This document shows positions 16,122 to 23,977 of a stretch of 39,702 bases of DNA, piece after piece. Position 1 is the first letter of the stretch. Each line of letters opens with the position of its first letter. The position numbers and the translations under genes were made by a program. The notes below the pieces were generated by a model. The model did not search any database and was not told where the DNA came from. It worked only from the letters and a program-made list of their open reading frames with translations. This stretch comes from Cytophagaceae bacterium (lineage in GTDB: Bacteria; Bacteroidota; Bacteroidia; Cytophagales; Flexibacteraceae). The stretch lies in assembly GCA_947441055.1 (NCBI GenBank), contig CANETC010000007.1, forward strand, positions 1 through 39,702, given 5' to 3'.

Positions 16122-17291
16122 TCAGGAAACCAATTTAAATGCAGATTCCAGATCGGCAATCATGGTAGAACTTTCCTCAAGTCCACAGTAGAGCCGAATC
16201 AGATTGAAAGGATAGGGCCCATTTGCATAATTGGATGAATCCTGAGCCGCAATCGCTGGATAGCAAAGAGACTCGTAACTTCCCCAGGAGCAGGCCAAAA
16301 GGAATACCTTCAGTGAGTTAACAAAGGCTTCCACTTTTTCAGGACTTTCCGTTTTGATGGTAAAACTGAGCAATCCACCACAACCTTTCATCTGCCTTTT
16401 GGCAATCTGGTGCCCAGGGTGAGATTCCAACCAAGGGAACCAGACCCTTTCCACAAGTGGATGGGCCTCCAGAAAACGGGCGACTGCCAATCCGTTGGCC
16501 GCACTTTTTTCAAGCCTGAGGGGCAAGGTTCTAAGTCCTCGCAAAATCAGCCAGGCGTTCATGGGCGCCATTACCCCACCCAAAGTCATATATTCACCTG
16601 AGAAGATTTTTTCACGGTCTTCAAGGCTGCAAATCAAAGCGCCGCCCAAAGCATCGCTATGTCCGGCAAGGTATTTTGTGGCAGTATGCACCACAATATC
16701 AGCGCCGAGTTTGATTGGATTTTGATAGAGGGGTGTGGCAAAACTGTTGTCTATTATCACTTTGATTGACAATGGTTTTACCAGTTTACAAAGGGCTTCA
16801 ATATCCTGAATTTCAAATGTAAAAGAGTTCGGCGTTTCAAGGAAAAGGACTTTGGTGTTGGGTTTCAGTGCTGCGCGCACTGCTGTTTCATCTCCCTCAA
16901 CAAAATCCGTTTCCACCCCGAAACGGGAAAGGTAGATATGAAGTAATTTGGAGGTCCAGCTGTATGGCTTTTTCACACAAACCACATGGTCTCCAGCTTT
17001 TACCTGCGAACAAACCGCCGCTGCAATGGCGGCAGAACCGGATGCAAAAAGCAAACATGACTCCCCACCTTCCAGTGCAGCCAACTTTTTTTCAAGCAGA
17101 CTCAAACCCGGATTCGTACCACGCGAATAAAAAGGCACGCTCGATTCCTTGCTGATGGCCTCTTTCATGGATTTCAAATCCGGATAAATAAAAATGCTGC
17201 TTAGAAAAACCGGCGGTGAAGCCGATTGCATCCAATTGCTTCTGTCTTCTCCCAGATGGTTGAGGATATAATCTGTTTCAAAATTCTCCAT
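16122..17291 (-). CDS. Cys/Met metabolism PLP-dependent enzyme (cystathionine synthase/lyase family)
   Basis: This 389-residue protein is the usual length for fold-type I trans-sulfuration enzymes. Family features are the YSRGTNPGLSLLE segment (Y55 and R57), LEGGESCLLFASGSAA (phosphate-binding region), VIIDNSFATP (D181, pyridine-nitrogen ligand) and VHTATKYLAGHSDALGGAL, where K206 would form the Schiff base with PLP. The reaction could be that of cystathionine gamma-synthase, beta- or gamma-lyase, methionine gamma-lyase or O-acyl-homoserine sulfhydrylase; the sequence does not decide. The protein has no signal peptide and is cytosolic. It is divergent from the SprT-like gene with only a few tens of bp between starts, and its stop lies about 125 bp before the GEVED/PKD gene. 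Confidence 0.9.
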   Translation of the reverse strand: MENFETDYILNHLGEDRSNWMQSASPPVFLSSIFIYPDLKSMKEAISKESSVPFYSRGTNPGLSLLEKKLAALEGGESCLLFASGSAAIAAAVCSQVKAGDHVVCVKKPYSWTSKLLHIYLSRFGVETDFVEGDETAVRAALKPNTKVLFLETPNSFTFEIQDIEALCKLVKPLSIKVIIDNSFATPLYQNPIKLGADIVVHTATKYLAGHSDALGGALICSLEDREKIFSGEYMTLGGVMAPMNAWLILRGLRTLPLRLEKSAANGLAVARFLEAHPLVERVWFPWLESHPGHQIAKRQMKGCGGLLSFTIKTESPEKVEAFVNSLKVFLLACSWGSYESLCYPAIAAQDSSNYANGPYPFNLIRLYCGLEESSTMIADLESAFKLVS

Positions 17292-17323
17292 TTGGTTTGC
17301 GCTTCCTTTGGTTACTTTGTTGT

Positions 17324-18118
17324 GTGGCTGCGAAGGAAATAGAAATTCTCGGCAAATACCTGCCCGAAAATAGCATTCAATATTGTTATGCGCTTTGGCA
17401 TGAACATTCCATTCAGTTTAAAATTACCAGACCGCGTAAAACAATTTACGGCAATTATTTTTACAAAGATGGCGCTCATCATGTTAGCGTCAATGGCAAT
17501 CTTGGCAGAGAGGCATTTTTAGTAACTTATATCCACGAGGTTGCCCATTTGCTGGTTCGAAAAAAATTCCGCAAAAGGCTGAAGCCCCATGGCAAAGAAT
17601 GGCAATCTGAATTCTCCTCGCTGATGCAACCTTTGCTGAAGGAGGAAATTTTTAGTTCCGGCACGCTGGAAGCTTTGATCAAACACATGCGAAGCCCGGC
17701 AGCAAGTTCTTGTTCAGACCCAATTCTGCATGAACTTCTTTCCGGAAAAGAGGAATCTGAAAACCAGAAAAAAGTATCCTCACTTCGGCCGGGACAAGGA
17801 TTTAGGTTTCAGGGTAGAGATTTTATCTGGCTAAAAAACCTTAGAACCAGAATTGAATGCCGCTGTTTGGAAAGCGGAAGAATTTTTAGAATTTCAGGTT
17901 CCGCATTTGTTGAAATAGGAATGGAACTGAGTGTTTCTAAATCTTCTGAAAACAGCCTCAATCTTTCTGCCCTTCCAATTGGCAAAACCTTCAGCATCGA
18001 CAACAAGAAATTCAGGAAACTGGAAATGAAAAGGACCCGTGTACTTTGCCTTGAAATAAAATCAGGCATAAAATTCCTGATTCACGGTTCCAGAGAAATA
18101 ATCCCTGTAGAGCTTTAA
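17324..18118 (+). CDS. SprT-like zinc-metalloprotease-fold protein
   Basis: The protein has 264 residues from the GTG at 17324. An in-frame TTG at 17297 would add nine residues, but the GTG gives an N-terminus (VAAKEIEILGKYLPENSIQY) that fits family members. The HEVAH zinc motif (H71, E72, H75) and a later KPHGKEW (H89) match SprT-like proteins. The PAASSCSDPILHELL segment is also familiar from this branch. The C-terminus carries two copies of a ~45-residue beta-rich module instead of one. SprT/Spartan relatives elsewhere act on proteins crosslinked to DNA, but the role of the Bacteroidota branch is unknown. The gene converges on the YcxB-like gene, with the stop codons sharing 4 bp. Confidence 0.8.
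   Translation: MAAKEIEILGKYLPENSIQYCYALWHEHSIQFKITRPRKTIYGNYFYKDGAHHVSVNGNLGREAFLVTYIHEVAHLLVRKKFRKRLKPHGKEWQSEFSSLMQPLLKEEIFSSGTLEALIKHMRSPAASSCSDPILHELLSGKEESENQKKVSSLRPGQGFRFQGRDFIWLKNLRTRIECRCLESGRIFRISGSAFVEIGMELSVSKSSENSLNLSALPIGKTFSIDNKKFRKLEMKRTRVLCLEIKSGIKFLIHGSREIIPVEL
17783..18106 (+). repeat. Tandem C-terminal module in the SprT-like protein
   Basis: Residues 154-198 (LRPGQGFRFQGRDFIWL..., then TRIECRCLESGRIFRISG) and 217-261 (LPIGKTFSIDNKKFRKLE..., then TRVLCLEIKSGIKFLIHG) align along their length. Shared features are a leading P-x-G-x-x-F, a central RTR, a Cys, a SGxxF turn and a closing I-x-G. They are separated by an 18-residue Ser/Asn-rich linker. Confidence 0.65.
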
Positions 18119-18597
18119 AGGAGTCCTTTTTGCTTGAACAGCCTTTCGGTAAACTTCAAATCGTTTTCAGTCTGAAAAATGCTGAAAGGCAAATGAATGA
18201 ACTGCACCACCGACAGCTTTAAAGTATAAGCATCCTTGGTTTTGACAACTGTTTTGATGTTTTCCCAAGGCATCATCATTCCTTCCTTTTGGCTCTTCAT
18301 GATTTTGATTTGCTTTTGCTCAAACTCATAGCTGAGTTTATCAAAAAGCACTTTTCCCTGTGGAACCTGACTCAAACCATAAAATTGTGCAGCCCAGAAA
18401 AGTAAATAAACAACGGTAACCACGATGGCTGTGATGCCCAATCCCCAGGCCCAGCCGCCACCGATAATTGCACCCAAAACGAGAAGGGCTACCGGCACTA
18501 AAAAAGCCCACCACCATTGCTTGATAATGTTGTTGAGCCCGATTTTTACATATGTATTTACAGGTACCTGGTACTTCTTCGTTTTTCCGCTTAGCAT
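18115..18597 (-). CDS. YcxB-like small membrane protein
   Basis: This 160-residue protein has two close hydrophobic segments (about residues 29-47 and 50-70). A soluble C-terminal part follows, in which MPWENIKTVVKTKDAYTLKL and the following hydrophobic strands resemble the YcxB-like domain. Function is unknown. The ATG at 18597 lies 11 bp after the stop of the upstream lipoprotein gene, so the two are likely one transcript. Its stop interlocks with that of the convergent SprT-like gene. Confidence 0.65.
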   Translation of the reverse strand: MLSGKTKKYQVPVNTYVKIGLNNIIKQWWWAFLVPVALLVLGAIIGGGWAWGLGITAIVVTVVYLLFWAAQFYGLSQVPQGKVLFDKLSYEFEQKQIKIMKSQKEGMMMPWENIKTVVKTKDAYTLKLSVVQFIHLPFSIFQTENDLKFTERLFKQKGLL

Positions 18598-18608
18598 TAT
18601 TTGTTGAC

Positions 18609-19655
18609 TTATTTTATCAGTTTCATTTCCGGAAAACGCACCTGCAAAGTGTCGATTACCTGCCGGTCCAGGGAAATGGTATAGGTCCTTTTGTTGCGTC
18701 CGCAGAAAATACCCAAACCTCCATTGCTCACATTGGTAAAAATTGGCTGACTCTGGGTAATTGGATTGTAATTCCCATTCACAACCCTGTAATTGTCATA
18801 ATCACGGTTTCCCGCAAACACTTCCATTTGGCTTGGAACAAATTTGCGACTAACCACATTTTCATTCCCCCGAGTGTTGAGTTCACCCCGGATAAATGAC
18901 CAAAGAGCACCAGCACCGAAGTCAATGATTTTTTCATCTCCCACAATGTCATTCTCAAGTTGACTGCTCAACTTCCATGTTTCCAGAACAGTATCTCCAT
19001 TGTTTTTAATTACCCTGAGTTTCCAATTCAAAGACAATTGAACAACCGCGGTATTTACAGATTTGTTGATGTTGATGGATGTCTTTTTCCTCGAACCAAA
19101 ATCGAGTGAGAATGGTCCTTTATCATTTGGTCCGATGGCAGCCCAGTTTCTGATGGTCAGCTCTTTCCCTGGAAAATTTGTAATCGCTTCGGAAACATTT
19201 CCGCTGATTTTATTTTTCACCCGGATTAAATACTTCAGCAAATCGGCCCGTGTATTGGTATCCAATTGAACTGGCGGCGTTCGAAAAACCAACTGATCTG
19301 GAGAGTAAAAATCTCCGTTGTCATCTTTGCCTGTAAGGGTGGTATCGTACAACAAGATGCGCTTTGTGGTATCGAAGCGCCCGGATGTTGAAAGTTTTAG
19401 CTCAAACAATCGAACTTCCAGATTGTCGGGATTGAAAAGACTTGAATCCGGACTGTTTTGGGCAATGTCGTATGCAGAACGGCCTTCACTCAAAAACCCC
19501 TTCCCAACACGAACCGTTTGATACGGAAGAGTTGGATCTAAAATACCATAAAGGACCTTGGTCTCACGATATGGCGCATTTACATCCAGGTCGGTTGAGC
19601 AAGAATGAAGGGCAAAAGCCAGTGATAAAAAGAGAAGTTGGCGAAAGATTTTCAA
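18609..19655 (-). CDS. Hypothetical lipoprotein
   Basis: This 348-residue protein starts with a short lipoprotein signal (MKIFRQLLFLSLAFALHSC), with Cys19 as probable lipidation site. I chose the TTG at 19655. The alternative TTG at 19682 lies inside a perfect -7 promoter box (TAGTTTTG) and so is unlikely to be translated from that promoter. The mature part begins STDLDVNAPYRETKVLYGIL and is rich in beta-strand pattern. It resembles the extracytoplasmic DUF4249-like lipoproteins only loosely, so I do not assign a family. The YcxB-like gene follows after 11 bp. Location is probably the periplasmic or surface side of a membrane. Confidence 0.7.
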   Translation of the reverse strand: MKIFRQLLFLSLAFALHSCSTDLDVNAPYRETKVLYGILDPTLPYQTVRVGKGFLSEGRSAYDIAQNSPDSSLFNPDNLEVRLFELKLSTSGRFDTTKRILLYDTTLTGKDDNGDFYSPDQLVFRTPPVQLDTNTRADLLKYLIRVKNKISGNVSEAITNFPGKELTIRNWAAIGPNDKGPFSLDFGSRKKTSININKSVNTAVVQLSLNWKLRVIKNNGDTVLETWKLSSQLENDIVGDEKIIDFGAGALWSFIRGELNTRGNENVVSRKFVPSQMEVFAGNRDYDNYRVVNGNYNPITQSQPIFTNVSNGGLGIFCGRNKRTYTISLDRQVIDTLQVRFPEMKLIK

Positions 19656-19679
19656 AATCCAGGATTTTTGAAAGAGGCG

Positions 19680-19710
19680 CAAAACTAATTGCTTAACATT
19701 GCTTTCGCAA
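19680..19710 (-). promoter_or_regulatory. Bacteroidota-type promoter for the lipoprotein/YcxB-like pair
   Basis: Read on the minus strand, TTG (19710-19708) is followed after 20 bp by TAGTTTTG (19687-19680), an exact match to the TAnnTTTG -7 consensus with the expected spacing. The upstream TTG overlaps the ATG of the divergent gene at 19710. Transcription would begin a few bases left of 19680, giving a short leader to the TTG start at 19655. Confidence 0.55.
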
Positions 19711-20969
19711 TGAATGGCTCGTCTATATTTTTCAGAGCTACTTTTCGCAGCAACCGTCTCGAATACATATTAGACGAAGTGCTGGAAAGAAGACTTGGCT
19801 TGAAATACCGGCTTGTGTTGAATGAAGAGCCTGTACCACAAGGTTCAGTTTGCCTGCATTATGGAATTTCAGGTGGAAATATCCATTTTCCCGACTCCGG
19901 TATTCTGAAGGATGAGGCTCAAAATCTCTGGCAATTTACCCCCGGCTTCGAACAGCATTCCCTTTTTAATGGCAAAACGGAAATCCAAAATGACCTCTTT
20001 GGGGCGGCCTTTTTCCTTTTGAGCAGGTACCAAGAACATAACCAGCCCATACAACCAGATGCCCATGGTCGTTTATCTGATGAATTGCATTTCAATGAAA
20101 TCGAATTCCGCGAAACTCCATTGATCGAATATTGGGTGGAAGGTCTGAGGCAGAAACTCAATTCTCTTGGGCTTACCTGCAAAAAAACCGATGCCTGTCC
20201 CCAATTCAGTTTGGATTGGGACAATCCCACGGCCTACCTGAACAAGGGTCTTTGGAGACAAACCGCGGCAATGGCAGGCGATTTTGCTTCGGGGAACTGG
20301 TCGAAGCTTAGAGAACGGTATCAAGTACTTTCAGGCCAAAATCCTGATCCATACGACAATCTGGGAACCCGCATTCCGATGGAGCTTTTGAAAGGAAGGC
20401 ACATTTTTTTCTGGCTGGGAAATTACGGGAAGCACGACAAAGGACTGTCTTTTAAGAATCAATGGTATAGAAATCAAATCCGGAATTTGAGCAAGGAAAT
20501 GAGGCCGGGTCTACACCCCTCGTACGCAAGTTTTACAAAGCCTGAATTGATCCTTGAAGAGAAAAAAAGGCTGGAAGAAATTCTGGACAAAGAAATCATT
20601 GCAAGCCGCTTTCATTTTCTGCGCTTCCGCATCCCGCAATCCTATAGAACTTTAGAAGAAGTCGGATTTACAGAAGATTACTCCATGGGATTTTCTGGTT
20701 TTCCAGGATTTCGGGCTGGTACTGCCCTTTCCTTTAAATGGTTTGATTTAGAAAATAACAGAATTAGCGGCCTGACAATTCATCCATTCAGCCTGATGGA
20801 CAGCAGCGCTGCCTTCCGAGGAAATTCCAGCAAAGTGTTCCTCGAATCAGCAAAAGCACAATTTAAAAAAGGACAAGAGCTCGGATTTCCCGTGCACGCG
20901 ATTTTCCACAATGAGCACCCAAACTGGGCAGGTTGGGAGAATGCCATTCCACAGTTTGCAGGACTCTGA
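19710..20969 (+). CDS. DUF7033/polysaccharide-deacetylase-like protein
   Basis: The protein has 419 residues from the ATG at 19710; an in-frame TTG at 19689 is less likely. The N-terminal RATFRSNRLEYILDEVLERR and the NDLFGAAFFLLSRYQE segment resemble the DUF7033 domain. The C-terminal half resembles the deacetylase-like domain found with it: SLDWDNPTAYL in place of the usual F-D-x-D-N, HPSYAS, SRFHFLRFRIPQSY, DYSMGFSGFPGFRAGT and HPFSLMDS. A carbohydrate-active role is inferred from the family. Whether the catalytic metal site is complete is uncertain, because the leading motif reads DWDN. The gene converges on the anti-sigma-like gene with only 2 bp between stops. Confidence 0.72.
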   Translation: MNGSSIFFRATFRSNRLEYILDEVLERRLGLKYRLVLNEEPVPQGSVCLHYGISGGNIHFPDSGILKDEAQNLWQFTPGFEQHSLFNGKTEIQNDLFGAAFFLLSRYQEHNQPIQPDAHGRLSDELHFNEIEFRETPLIEYWVEGLRQKLNSLGLTCKKTDACPQFSLDWDNPTAYLNKGLWRQTAAMAGDFASGNWSKLRERYQVLSGQNPDPYDNLGTRIPMELLKGRHIFFWLGNYGKHDKGLSFKNQWYRNQIRNLSKEMRPGLHPSYASFTKPELILEEKKRLEEILDKEIIASRFHFLRFRIPQSYRTLEEVGFTEDYSMGFSGFPGFRAGTALSFKWFDLENNRISGLTIHPFSLMDSSAAFRGNSSKVFLESAKAQFKKGQELGFPVHAIFHNEHPNWAGWENAIPQFAGL

Positions 20970-20971
20970 AA

Positions 20972-22285
20972 TCAGAATGACTGCCTGAAAGACAATCCCA
21001 AAAGGCCTGTTCTAAATGATATTCCCGGGGTGGAATCTGTCAGCTTTTCAGAAAAGCCAGAATAGGTAAATTCGACCTGTGAAAATGGTCCAGATTGCCA
21101 CCAGGTCCCAATTCTGAATCCCGGAGCAATTGAAGAACTGCTTTTTACAAAAGCTGCGCCTTGATTATTCGTGGTGGTAGATTTGCTTCCCAGCCTTCCC
21201 CATCCTTGCACAGATGCCAGAATGCCAGAATGCCGGGTAATGGCAGCGCGAACACCGAGTTCAGCTCTGGAAAAAGCCATTAAGCTCGTTCTAACTTCTT
21301 TGCCCCCTTCCATTTGCGGACTCACAGAAAATCGGCCATCGCCCATGGAAGAAATCTCATAAGATTCCGGCAATTTGGAAACAGCAGTCAAAGTAGAGCT
21401 CCGGATGAAAGTGCCGATTTCAAGACCATAAAAACAGGAAAATTGTCGCTTAATTGGCTGTTCAAGTCTGACTCCAATGCTTGCAAAACCAGCTTGTGTA
21501 AAGGAAGGATCAGACATGGAATACTTCCATTTTTCAGACATTGCCGAATTAAGTTCAACGCTTGAAACGGCATATCCTGTTTGAATCGAAATAGAACGCA
21601 AAAATCCGGGTTTTGCTTTGGAAGGAATGGACGAGACAGGCTTTTCAGATAATTGAGGTATTGCTTGTGTTTCGAAAATGAATGTTGAAAATGAAGCTTC
21701 CTTTGGATTCAAATACGCGAGTTCTTCAATTGAAGAATTCGATGGTAAAGTTGTAGTCGGGTCAACACTTCCAGCCAGTAAAGGTTGATTTTCTGATTCT
21801 GTAATTAGATTTTCTGATTCTTGAATGGCAACGGCATTAGCCAAATCTGTGTCTAAAACAGCAAGTTCAGGTTTTGGTGTTGCGCTGTTTTGCAACAAGT
21901 TCTGGCGCTGCCTTATCTCTTGGTTTTCATTTTGAATGGAAGCGACTTTAGAATTGTCTGAAGCAGGATTTTCTCCCTGATTCATTTGAATTTTATCGGC
22001 AGCAGCCCCTTTTGAAATGAAGGCATTTCCAGACTGCAGGCCTTGTTGAACCACCTCGTTTTTGGCGATTGATGCTTTCTCCACCTTAGGCTCAAATGGG
22101 TTTTTAAAATAGGAAACGGAAAACGAAACCAGCAAAATCAAAGGCAAAACAGCCAAAGCCAATCTACGCCTTATTGTCTCTGATCTTAGTTTGCGCTCGA
22201 TGCCATTCCATCCATTTGGAATTGGCTCTCCCGACCAGTCATCAAACCGGTCCGAAAGGAAACCCCTTTCATCTTCCTGTTTCAT
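20972..22285 (-). CDS. Anti-sigma-like membrane protein with beta-rich C-terminus
   Basis: This 437-residue protein begins with a short acidic cytoplasmic part (W-x-G-I-E-R-K-L near residues 26-33). One membrane segment follows (about 41-60), then a long Ser/Asn/Gln-rich linker. The C-terminal ~200 residues have alternating aromatic/hydrophobic strands ending in Phe (GLSFRQSF), like an outer-membrane beta-barrel. The ATG lies inside the sigma factor gene, with 17 bp overlap, so the two are translationally coupled. The arrangement, sigma factor followed by a single-pass membrane protein, suggests that the N-terminus holds the sigma factor. No characterised anti-sigma domain is obvious, so this role rests on context. 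Confidence 0.65.
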   Translation of the reverse strand: MKQEDERGFLSDRFDDWSGEPIPNGWNGIERKLRSETIRRRLALAVLPLILLVSFSVSYFKNPFEPKVEKASIAKNEVVQQGLQSGNAFISKGAAADKIQMNQGENPASDNSKVASIQNENQEIRQRQNLLQNSATPKPELAVLDTDLANAVAIQESENLITESENQPLLAGSVDPTTTLPSNSSIEELAYLNPKEASFSTFIFETQAIPQLSEKPVSSIPSKAKPGFLRSISIQTGYAVSSVELNSAMSEKWKYSMSDPSFTQAGFASIGVRLEQPIKRQFSCFYGLEIGTFIRSSTLTAVSKLPESYEISSMGDGRFSVSPQMEGGKEVRTSLMAFSRAELGVRAAITRHSGILASVQGWGRLGSKSTTTNNQGAAFVKSSSSIAPGFRIGTWWQSGPFSQVEFTYSGFSEKLTDSTPGISFRTGLLGLSFRQSF

Positions 22286-22826
22286 AGAGATGGTTTTTGA
22301 GTTGTTGTTTCAGAAGTTGTCTTGCCCTGGAATACTGTGATTTGGAAGTTCCAACACTGATTCCAAGCATTTCTCCAATTTCAGCGTGGGTGTATCCCTC
22401 GATGGCAAAAAGTGTAAAAACAATCCGCGAACCTTCGGAAATACGAGCCAGCATTTTCAATATCTCCTGGGTACTTAGATTCGAAATTGCCTCAATAAAA
22501 CCATCCGAATGATTGAAAATTGCGGCAGAATTATCCTCCACAAAATCGAGTGGACGCCTTCTTCGGTGGTGGTACTGGTTGATGGATTCCCGGATAAAAA
22601 TCCGCTTCATCCAGCCTTCAAAACTTCCCCCCTGAAAAGTAGAAATTGATTTAAAAACCTTAATAAAACCCAATTGAAGAACATCCTCTGCCTCCATCCT
22701 ATCGGCAGCATACCGAAGACAAATTCCAAGCATTGGCTTGGCAAAAGACTCATAAAGGGCGCGCTGTTGCCGGGCATCTTCTTCGATGCAACCCTTGAGG
22801 ATTTTTTGAAGGATTTCCGGCTTCAT
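22269..22826 (-). CDS. ECF-type RNA polymerase sigma factor
   Basis: The protein has 185 residues from the ATG at 22826. An upstream in-frame start would add a hydrophobic, unrelated tail and is not favoured. Region 2 is seen in AEDVLQLGFIKVFKSISTFQ and EGWMKRIFIRESINQYHH. Region 4 is the helix-turn-helix at the C-terminus (GYTHAEIGEMLGISVGTSKS, then QYSRARQLLKQQL). Length and the absence of regions 1 and 3 mark the extracytoplasmic-function group. The next gene overlaps by 17 bp and is the likely regulator. A TATATTTG box ends 5 bp before the start codon. Confidence 0.92.
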   Translation of the reverse strand: MKPEILQKILKGCIEEDARQQRALYESFAKPMLGICLRYAADRMEAEDVLQLGFIKVFKSISTFQGGSFEGWMKRIFIRESINQYHHRRRRPLDFVEDNSAAIFNHSDGFIEAISNLSTQEILKMLARISEGSRIVFTLFAIEGYTHAEIGEMLGISVGTSKSQYSRARQLLKQQLKNHLYETGR

Positions 22827-22831
22827 TTGTG

Positions 22832-22839
22832 CAAATATA
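22832..22839 (-). promoter_or_regulatory. -7 promoter box before the sigma factor gene
   Basis: TATATTTG on the minus strand matches TAnnTTTG exactly and is followed by CACAA and the ATG at 22826. The nearest upstream TTG (22858-22856) is 16 bp away, shorter than usual. A start site at the normal distance would fall on or next to the ATG, giving a leaderless mRNA. Confidence 0.4.
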
Positions 22840-22873
22840 AAAAGAAAGGGCAGACCAAAACAGTCCGCCCTTT
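22835..22873 (-). terminator. Rho-independent terminator of the Ig-like lipoprotein gene
   Basis: Arms AAAGGGCAGAC (22845-22855) and GTCCGCCCTTT (22863-22873) pair over 11 bp with one G-U/A-C position and a 7-nt loop. On the minus strand a T-rich stretch follows (CTTTTTATATTT). It lies about 50 bp after the lipoprotein stop at 22926 and directly before the sigma factor gene, so it separates the two transcripts. Confidence 0.8.
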
Positions 22874-22925
22874 CCAATTGATTTACCCTTTAACTAACTG
22901 TTCAATCTAACCTTAAAATATTTCC

Positions 22926-23918
22926 TTATTGGTGTACATAAATTCTCAAAAATCCACTGTCTGTTATACCCCTAATGTTGCGATAACGGTAAGACAAATA
23001 CCCTGGACCAATCGAAGAATTCTTTTTTGATATTACTTTAAACTCATTTCCAAATGGAATGATTTTCAAATTTGACGTGGCAGAAAGTACAAAATATTCC
23101 GGATCAAGGTCTCCCTCACAGGAGTTAACACTGGATTTAAAGGTAAAATAGTTCACCCTCAGTGTATCATCTTTATTGAGATGATACGGGTCCTCTCTAT
23201 TTTCTACACTAAAAAAATCATCGCAATAATTGCTGTCAGGAAGAAGTGACAATTTTATAAAACGGGTTTTGCTTTGAGACTTCGAATCCTTATTGGAATA
23301 GGCAAGCAGCAGATTTCGTCTTTGATTCCTTGAAAAAGTAATTCTCAAGCGGATCGAATCCGAAAGTGTCACATTGCTTAAACCGGAAGGAACCGCTGCC
23401 AGCTGGCGAACATCATCCGGACAATAAACATCCCCTGATAGAAATGGCAACACAATGTTTTTTGGTCCGGAACTCAGGATAACCTTGTGCGTGTCGATTG
23501 GGCTATAAACCGGACTGCAGACATTTTGGTTGATTCTGATATCAATAAGAACCCGACTTTCCTTGCAAATATCTGGCCTGCATAATTTATACTGAACGGT
23601 ATCCGTGCCCGAGAAACCAGGTTCGGCTTTGTAGATAAAACTGCGGCCATCTTTCTTTGGATAAATATTTCCGTGGGCTGGCTTGGAAAATTCAACGGTA
23701 ACCGGATAGTTAATTCCATTCGCGGCCATTACATTGATTTCAACAGAATCGCCAGTTACAGCGAGCTTGATAAGCTCCAATTCATTTTGAATGAAAAAAT
23801 CGGGTTCCGGGCTTTCCTTAACCCTGTTACAAGACAGGGCAAGGAAGCACAGAAAGAGTAGTGAAAGTCGTATGGAAAAAAGTTTCAAAGTAAAAAGTGA
23901 TGATTGCGCTTTGGACAC
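22926..23918 (-). CDS. Lipoprotein with bacterial Ig-like segment
   Basis: The protein has about 330 residues from a GTG at 23918. A TTG at 23888, giving MKLFSIRLSLLFLCFLALSC, is an equally good lipoprotein start, and a TTG at 23921 also exists. The lipobox LALSC puts the lipidated Cys at residue 30 (GTG start). After a linker, the segment VEFSKPAHGNIYPKKDGRSF followed by PGFSGTDTVQYKLC fits the bacterial cadherin/Ig-like fold (G-x-x-x...Y-x-P-x-x-G-F-x-G-x-D). The rest is beta-rich and unrecognised. Function is unknown; location is probably the cell envelope. It precedes a clear terminator. Confidence 0.7.
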   Translation of the reverse strand: MSKAQSSLFTLKLFSIRLSLLFLCFLALSCNRVKESPEPDFFIQNELELIKLAVTGDSVEINVMAANGINYPVTVEFSKPAHGNIYPKKDGRSFIYKAEPGFSGTDTVQYKLCRPDICKESRVLIDIRINQNVCSPVYSPIDTHKVILSSGPKNIVLPFLSGDVYCPDDVRQLAAVPSGLSNVTLSDSIRLRITFSRNQRRNLLLAYSNKDSKSQSKTRFIKLSLLPDSNYCDDFFSVENREDPYHLNKDDTLRVNYFTFKSSVNSCEGDLDPEYFVLSATSNLKIIPFGNEFKVISKKNSSIGPGYLSYRYRNIRGITDSGFLRIYVHQ

Positions 23919-23977
23919 CAAGAAGACATTGTATCAGTCCTATTGGTTGGAACGGAACAGAGAATTTCAGAAAAAGT

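Noticed and set aside
16112-16131. Short hairpin GGTT...AACC at the end of the PLP enzyme gene
   Set aside because: The stem is only four pairs and overlaps the stop codon; too weak to call a terminator.
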